From the NCBI GenBank assembly GCA_936440205.1, contig OW387140.1:23867659-23931658 (forward strand): a DNA stretch of 64,000 nt. The letters are read 5' to 3'. Within the stretch, counting starts at the first letter, position 1. Each line of letters starts with the position of its first letter. Both the position numbers and the translations under genes were made by a program. The DNA comes from Lepidonotus clava. Its lineage: Eukaryota; Annelida; Polychaeta; Phyllodocida; Polynoidae. The notes beneath the pieces are model-generated. The model had not been told where the DNA came from. It saw nothing but the letters and a program-made list of their open reading frames with translations, and did not search any database. This document shows, piece by piece, positions 62,101-64,000 of this stretch.

Positions 62101-63643
62101 AGAGGGCTCTGAGGACATGGTGGAGGTGCGGTACGCGGCCCACGGATCGCCCTACTACCGCCCGGCCCGCCTCGACGGGCTCACCTGGGCCAACAAGGAC
62201 AAGGTAGGCCGGTCTCTTTGACATATCAAACAGTGGAGTTTTGTATTCAACAGTATTGTGGATCAGCTTACATTTTATCATTCTGTCTTTGTATTAGGCC
62301 TTTACAAGTATATTATCATCTTAAGAAACAAAAGACATAAGAATTGGACGGGGAGCGCTGTTTGTGTGGAAGTCGTTCTGTTTTAAAACTAATCAGAGGG
62401 CATAATCAAAACAAAACAATAAGAATATTTTGACATTTTAAAGCTATTTGGTATTGAGCAACAATATGCGCAGTTCTGAATACAATAGCCCGTCCAATGT
62501 GGTCCTTGGTCCACAAAATGCAGATTTCAAAAATATTTTTTGATAAATCAAAAATCTAACTCGTCTAATTGTAATTCCTCAGATCGGTAGCCAGCTGAGC
62601 TCCTCGGGTCAGAAGGTGGAGGTGGCCATGGCCCCTGTCGACATGTGCATGCAGGAGACCTGCTTTGACGGCGGCTGCACCAACAAGGTGGAGGTGCTGC
62701 CGACAGCGGCGTCCGTGCACACTAACGCCACCTCGTTTGTCGGGGTGAACGCCTTCGTGAAGGCGGTGTGTGAGTGCGCGGCCGACCTGGTGGACGCGCT
62801 GGAGAACCCGGAGAGGTGCACCGACACCTCCTGCCTCAACGACGGCACCTGTGTGGAGACCATGGGCGGCATCAAGTGAGTAGGGGCTCGTCGATGAGAG
62901 GGCATTTTCTTTTATTTATAAATATGCATCAGTAATGGCCTTTTGGAAACAGAGAGCAAGTAAAACAATCCATGAAACTTATTCAGCGATTGCTTTTCAG
63001 TTAAGCAAGTCGAAAGGCTCTACTTTAAAAGCTAAATTTGAAATCATACGGTTGTATTTCTTAACAATTGATTTTGATCTTTAAAAGCATGTTGTTAACA
63101 ACACTCTTTGAAGTGATATTGGTCGTTTACCACAATGACCGAAAATACCTAAAGTTACATGCGTTTAGCATTCTTTAAGTTTGACGAGCATACTGTGCGA
63201 TGTAATTCACTACCAATCACAACCATTGAGGTTCATACACTATCTCCCATTATAACAATGTCCCCCTTCATACCAGGTGTGAGTGTCCGTTCGGCTTTGA
63301 CGGCCCGCGCTGCCAACAACTCAAACACCAGTTCCTGGGTAACGGCTGGGCCTGGTACAAAACGCTCTCCCAGTGCCAGGACGGCGCGCTCAAGTTTGAG
63401 TTCGCCACCACCGCCCTGTCCGCGGTGCTGCTCTACAACGGACCCATGTACGACACGGCCGACTCGGACGTCAGGGACTTCATCCTGCTGGAGCTGAGGA
63501 ACGGCTACCCGACCCTGAGAGTGGACCTGGGCACGGGGGAGGCGCTGGCCGTGCTGAACGGCCAGAATAAGGACAACAAACGTGTGATGCAGCCGTTAAA
63601 CGACGGCAACTGGCACACCATCGAGGTCTTCAAGACGGGCAAG
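42903..63643 (+). CDS. CadN: Type III classical cadherin, N-cadherin-like, 27 coding exons (3' end beyond window)
   Basis: Calcium-dependent cell-cell adhesion receptor of adherens junctions. The 27 exons listed below join without a phase conflict into 2383 codons. Order: signal peptide (1-22), an N-terminal segment, two EC-like repeats (about 124-316), the furin site RSRR (328-331), about 16 further EC repeats to about residue 2070, an NC (primitive classic cadherin) domain starting GISPEEFIEP (2081), a Cys-rich stretch, one EGF repeat (CxDTSCLNDGTC ... CECPFGFDGPRC) and the first part of a laminin-G domain (LGNGWAWY ... NWHTIEVF). The NC-EGF-LamG order with a long EC array is that of Drosophila N-cadherin rather than the shorter DE-cadherin. 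The second LamG, transmembrane segment and catenin-binding tail should lie past 64000. A family paralogue with the same layout cannot be excluded. Exons are GC-rich, introns AT-rich. Confidence 0.92.
45559..45747 (+). CDS. CadN: Cadherin coding exon 2 (residues 408-470)
   Basis: Acceptor CCTAACAG, donor ACAG|GTGAGG, phase 1 to 1. Finishes degenerate EC3 (VTIVLVDRTPTSPLF, no DxNDN motif) and starts EC4 (YTLEAIDAKVHGARVHYRLETG). Confidence 0.9.
46184..46424 (+). CDS. CadN: Cadherin coding exon 3 (residues 470-551)
   Basis: Acceptor CCATGTTCAG, donor ACCC|GTGAGT, phase 1 to 2. Encodes the EC4 body (GRFTVDPDTGHVRTL) and a linker CGFLPPQF without calcium ligands, then the start of EC5. Confidence 0.9.
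46786..47002 (+). CDS. CadN: Cadherin coding exon 4 (residues 551-623)
   Basis: Acceptor CATCCCTAACAG, donor GTCG|GTAAGT, phase 2 to 0. Encodes the EC5 body with LEFGIDRATGAL and LVVTAREPASGF. One sequon at NTS. Confidence 0.92.
47146..47166 (+). repeat. G-run in cadherin intron 4
   Basis: GGGGGTGGGG followed by more G, about 20 bases, in the intron between exons 4 and 5. G-quadruplex-prone simple sequence. Confidence 0.7.
47391..47502 (+). CDS. CadN: Cadherin coding exon 5 (residues 624-660)
   Basis: Acceptor CCCCCTAG, donor ACAG|GTAACG, phase 0 to 1. Ends EC5 (NLRDINDLAPFF, calcium-type linker) and starts EC6 (LSENVPLGTAVLT). Confidence 0.92.
47790..48030 (+). mobile_element. SINE-like element in cadherin intron 5
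   Basis: The segment ends with GAACCCATAAGGGTTGG, CCGGATGTTACACTACC and CAA-rich DNA (47975-48025), matching position by position the tail at 24417-24468. The upstream part includes GACCCCTTGCCACTC and GGCGGGTTTCTTCT, words I take to belong to the same element, but its left border is not defined and a tRNA-like head is not obvious. It ends about 35 bp before the acceptor of exon 6, within reach of the branch-point region. Confidence 0.45.
48065..48179 (+). CDS. CadN: Cadherin coding exon 6 (residues 661-699)
   Basis: Acceptor CATTTTGCAG, donor ACAA|GTACGT, phase 1 to 2. Encodes the middle of EC6 (SAIDRDVGENARLAFNV, the DRD/DxGxN calcium motif). The donor choice is set by the frame of exon 7, giving VVNK-PLDYD. 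Confidence 0.9.
48584..48834 (+). CDS. CadN: Cadherin coding exon 7 (residues 699-782)
   Basis: Acceptor CTCCCCTAG, donor GAGA|GTAAGT, phase 2 to 1. Ends EC6 (LDYD, VTATDHGTPPLSG, GVNDNPPQF) and starts EC7 (AYDPDGDDITFSF). Confidence 0.93.
48973..49150 (+). repeat. 30-bp repeat cluster, locus C, in cadherin intron 7
   Basis: GAGGTCCCCTTGTCACC is followed by TTGTCGAATTTAG, AGTCGAATTTAGC, CTGTCGCATTCAAGAATTGG and CACCAAATCGAATTC, a degenerate string of the locus A units in plus orientation, again preceded by a GTCC word. Confidence 0.55.
49299..49552 (+). CDS. CadN: Cadherin coding exon 8 (residues 783-867)
   Basis: Acceptor GCCCTATCAG, donor CAAC|GTGAGT, phase 1 to 0. Encodes the EC7 body (FRIDRNTGYITL, VEARDADG), linker IGVNRPPAF and the start of EC8 (LAEGRPAGTGVIN). 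Confidence 0.93.
49706..49808 (+). repeat. 30-bp repeat cluster, locus D, in cadherin intron 8
   Basis: TAGAATTCGGGAAATGCCC and, about 60 bp on, CGTCAAATTTAAGAAATATC then GAGTCGATTTAAAG. The spacing is again a multiple of 30. Fourth occurrence of the family in the window, and the second in adjacent cadherin introns. Confidence 0.5.
49950..50450 (+). CDS. CadN: Cadherin coding exon 9 (residues 868-1034)
   Basis: Acceptor TCATCGCAG, donor CAAC|GTGAGT, phase 0 to 0. Encodes the EC8 body (VDPDSGSNGEL, LDREDPDSEADY, VTDNGRP, MEDRNDQTPRF) and most of EC9 (SDLDEANNGLVTYTI, FSINPTTGWIKV). The CPNC pair in EC9 may form a local disulfide. Confidence 0.94.
50883..51272 (+). CDS. CadN: Cadherin coding exon 10 (residues 1035-1164)
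   Basis: Acceptor CCCCTCGCAG, donor TTCG|GTAAGT, phase 0 to 0. Ends EC9 (VTATDGGNPSL, then linker SGQLPPQW, which lacks calcium ligands) and encodes most of EC10 (ITIPENTDIG, LNFETTPNYILQLRAS). Confidence 0.93.
51787..51984 (+). CDS. CadN: Cadherin coding exon 11 (residues 1165-1230)
   Basis: Acceptor TTTCAATACAG, donor CACG|GTGAGT, phase 0 to 0. Ends EC10 (LTDVNDHVPLF) and starts EC11 (VSEESPARAIVASVFAVDKD). Confidence 0.93.
52284..52488 (+). CDS. CadN: Cadherin coding exon 12 (residues 1231-1298)
   Basis: Acceptor TATTTTTCAG, donor AGCC|GTAAGT, phase 0 to 1. EC11 body with FLIDDQTGEI and four cysteines (ECGADC, MCN, NCRN), likely two disulfides. A sequon lies at NVT and another at NRS completed by exon 13. 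Confidence 0.92.
52724..52870 (+). CDS. CadN: Cadherin coding exon 13 (residues 1299-1347)
   Basis: Acceptor TTGTCTTTCAG, donor CCCA|GTAAGT, phase 1 to 1. End of EC11 (VRVDVLSSSMSPPYF, linker without DxNDN) and start of EC12 (LDVQEGFKFKRFVGKV). Confidence 0.92.
52871..55600 (+). other. CadN: Largest intron inside the resolved cadherin coding region (2.7 kb)
   Basis: AT-rich, GT at 52871 and AG at 55599-55600. I see no alternative exon, repeat array or RNA gene in it. An unspliced search for a duplicated EC exon by eye was negative. Confidence 0.6.
55601..55716 (+). CDS. CadN: Cadherin coding exon 14 (residues 1348-1386)
   Basis: Acceptor CTACCTTGTAG, donor CCCG|GTAAGT, phase 1 to 0. Middle of EC12 (FAVEFDTGAIFQVGDVDYKDNP). 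Confidence 0.92.
56030..56203 (+). CDS. CadN: Cadherin coding exon 15 (residues 1387-1444)
   Basis: Acceptor TGTGCCTTCAG, donor GGAG|GTGAGC, phase 0 to 0. Ends EC12 (VFDGQVQNTT, linker QPRNVYPPRF, weak calcium motif) and starts EC13. Confidence 0.92.
56707..57031 (+). CDS. CadN: Cadherin coding exon 16 (residues 1445-1552)
   Basis: Acceptor CCATCCTTCAG, donor ATTG|GTGAGT, phase 0 to 1. EC13 body (EAVDPRGRS, FEIRTENNKATVYL, LDRDYP), linker QDVDDSTPVF and the start of EC14 with a CC pair. Confidence 0.93.
57521..57715 (+). CDS. CadN: Cadherin coding exon 17 (residues 1552-1617)
   Basis: Acceptor ATGTGTTCAG, donor ACCG|GTAAGG, phase 1 to 1. Middle of EC14 (SAADYDEDRSVTF, VDSQGTVRT, LDREVQD, ATDAAGHT). 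Confidence 0.93.
58103..58192 (+). CDS. CadN: Cadherin coding exon 18 (residues 1618-1647)
   Basis: Acceptor CCCCTTTGCAG, donor GAGG|GTAAGT, phase 1 to 1. Shortest coding exon (90 nt): end of EC14 with a full TDVNDNGPKF linker and start of EC15. Being 90 nt in phase 1-1, it could be skipped without a frame change. Confidence 0.92.
58357..58520 (+). CDS. CadN: Cadherin coding exon 19 (residues 1648-1702)
   Basis: Acceptor CCTGTGCAG, donor CCAG|GTGGGT, phase 1 to 0. Middle of EC15 (SAADPDLGKNARREY). Confidence 0.92.
58845..59089 (+). CDS. CadN: Cadherin coding exon 20 (residues 1703-1784)
   Basis: Acceptor TTATTTCCAG, donor TCAC|GTGAGT, phase 0 to 2. End of EC15 (IDFET, VYDVNDNAPLV) and start of EC16 (VESAPVGTRVAAL, ATDADMGDNQLFT). 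Confidence 0.93.
59189..59480 (+). repeat. ~39-bp minisatellite spanning the intron 20 / exon 21 border
   Basis: Seven intronic units begin with GCATTGGATAAC-type words at 59189, 59233, 59271, 59312, 59346, 59384 and 59424. Each continues AACTCTGTGT...GATTNAGAT. An eighth unit begins at 59463 (GCGTTGGATTACCGCAACTC), which is four bases inside exon 21 and encodes its residues ALDYRNS. The real acceptor GGATTCAG is itself part of the unit, and the first unit carries a similar decoy, TGATTCAGATA (near 59219). Confidence 0.85.
59459..59598 (+). CDS. CadN: Cadherin coding exon 21 (residues 1784-1830)
   Basis: Acceptor TTGGATTCAG, donor AAGG|GTAAGA, phase 2 to 1. Middle of EC16 (TWALDYRNSDP, FFIDPELGVISV, LDRETTAVHN). 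Its first ~22 bases are a unit of the minisatellite that fills the preceding intron. Confidence 0.9.
60096..60347 (+). CDS. CadN: Cadherin coding exon 22 (residues 1831-1914)
   Basis: Acceptor TTTCCCCACAG, donor TCAG|GTACTT, phase 1 to 1. End of EC16 (LDVNEHAPQF) and start of EC17 (VIDLDSADNGPPF), with two cysteines (VDCDD, FCQDF). Confidence 0.92.
60693..61020 (+). CDS. CadN: Cadherin coding exon 23 (residues 1915-2024)
   Basis: Acceptor CATCCACAG, donor TTAG|GTAAGC, phase 1 to 2. End of EC17 (MTDSGTPPQ, VEDVNDHPHSG) and EC18 (GRVYAEDVDDWDAAEKTYEF). Confidence 0.93.
61361..61530 (+). CDS. CadN: Cadherin coding exon 24 (residues 2024-2080)
   Basis: Acceptor TTGTGCCAG, donor TCAG|GTACGG, phase 2 to 1. 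End of the last EC repeat (LEADGTLKMDLGVGPGKHEL, VVVEDQRNKATSKVII) passing into the NC region (IMNSGSIRLSG). Confidence 0.92.
61956..62203 (+). CDS. CadN: Cadherin coding exon 25 (residues 2081-2163), NC domain
   Basis: Acceptor CTCCCTCCAG, donor CAAG|GTAGGC, phase 1 to 0. GISPEEFIEP, LQQLRGTLAGVLQ and EHVTVFTVLPV are characteristic of the membrane-distal part of the primitive classic cadherin domain of invertebrate cadherins, the region that replaces vertebrate membrane-proximal EC5. Confidence 0.92.
62583..62875 (+). CDS. CadN: Cadherin coding exon 26 (residues 2164-2261), NC end and EGF start
   Basis: Acceptor TTCCTCAG, donor TCAA|GTGAGT, phase 0 to 2. Cys-rich end of NC (CMQETCFDGGC, CECAAD) and the first half of an EGF repeat (CTDTSCLNDGTCVE). 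One sequon, NAT. Confidence 0.93.
63277..63643 (+). CDS. CadN: Cadherin coding exon 27 (residues 2261-2383), EGF end and laminin-G start
   Basis: Acceptor TTCATACCAG, donor CAAG|GTGAGG, phase 2 to 0. Closes the EGF repeat (CECPFGFDGPRC) and begins laminin-G domain 1 (GNGWAWYKTLSQC, VLLYNGPMY, FILLELRNGYPTLRVDLGTG, NDGNWHTIEVFKTG). The gene continues past the window: the last 357 bases show no further exon. Confidence 0.93.
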
Positions 63644-64000
63644 GTGAGGCGACAGACGATAAGCACGCTCTATCTATTATTAAACAAGTGTTTTGTGCTG
63701 GTCACCATTGCCATGTTATACTGAAACAGTGTTCAATAAGGATATTTTTTCGCAATTGCTCAAAATGGAAGCTTCAATACTTACAATTTCATTACATGTA
63801 TACTATGATTAATGCTACTTACGTGTCTTTGGGTATTGACGTGTAACAAACGGAATCATCAATATGGAGTGACTCTCTCGTGATACTGTGATGTTGTCTG
63901 CATAACGTCTACATCATAAGAACAATAATCTAATCTATTAGAAAGCATGAATTTCAGAGGCAATGTGTGGTTGCTTATCGCATGATATCACCAAAATTCG

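Noticed and set aside
1-64000. tRNA, snRNA or rRNA genes
   Set aside because: I looked for tRNA A/B boxes (GGTTCRAATCC-like) and conserved small-RNA motifs on both strands and saw none convincing; a covariance-model scan would be needed to exclude them.

Overview
The window looks like nuclear DNA of a marine invertebrate animal. Genes are split by many short AT-rich introns with GT-AG borders, the exons are strongly GC-rich at third codon positions, and the non-coding DNA is AT-rich with LINE, LTR, SINE-like and satellite repeats. The long cadherin with EC repeats, an NC/EGF/laminin-G tail and a furin site is an invertebrate (type III) classical cadherin. I cannot decide between an ambulacrarian and a lophotrochozoan from the sequence alone.

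Layout. (1) 1-1.95 kb holds one coding exon of an SLC7-type amino-acid transporter on the minus strand; the rest of that gene lies beyond the left edge. (2) 2-42.8 kb has no recognisable protein-coding exon apart from a mobile element. It holds a 5'-truncated non-LTR retrotransposon (about 5.58-8.69 kb, minus strand) inserted into a ~97-bp tandem repeat, a solo-LTR-like element (11.2-11.8 kb), a CpG-rich promoter-like block with a good splice donor (15.34-15.49 kb), a ~119-bp satellite with trimeric higher-order structure (22.48-24.41 kb), an inverted-repeat element (39.2-40.0 kb) and several dispersed short repeats. (3) 42.8 kb to the right edge is the 5' two thirds or so of a large cadherin gene on the plus strand. 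I resolve 27 coding exons whose phases all join, giving a 2383-residue open frame: signal peptide, two EC-like repeats, a furin site, about 16 more EC repeats, an NC domain, an EGF repeat and the start of a laminin-G domain. The transmembrane and catenin-binding parts must lie beyond 64000.

The two host genes point away from each other. The spliced 5'UTR of the cadherin exon at 42819 implies at least one upstream non-coding exon, for which the block ending at 15485 is a candidate. The most unusual points are a minisatellite in a cadherin intron whose unit continues across the splice acceptor into the exon, the higher-order satellite capped by a SINE-like tail that recurs in a cadherin intron, a dispersed family of 30-bp repeats carried at four places, and the pattern of calcium-site-lacking linkers in the cadherin.
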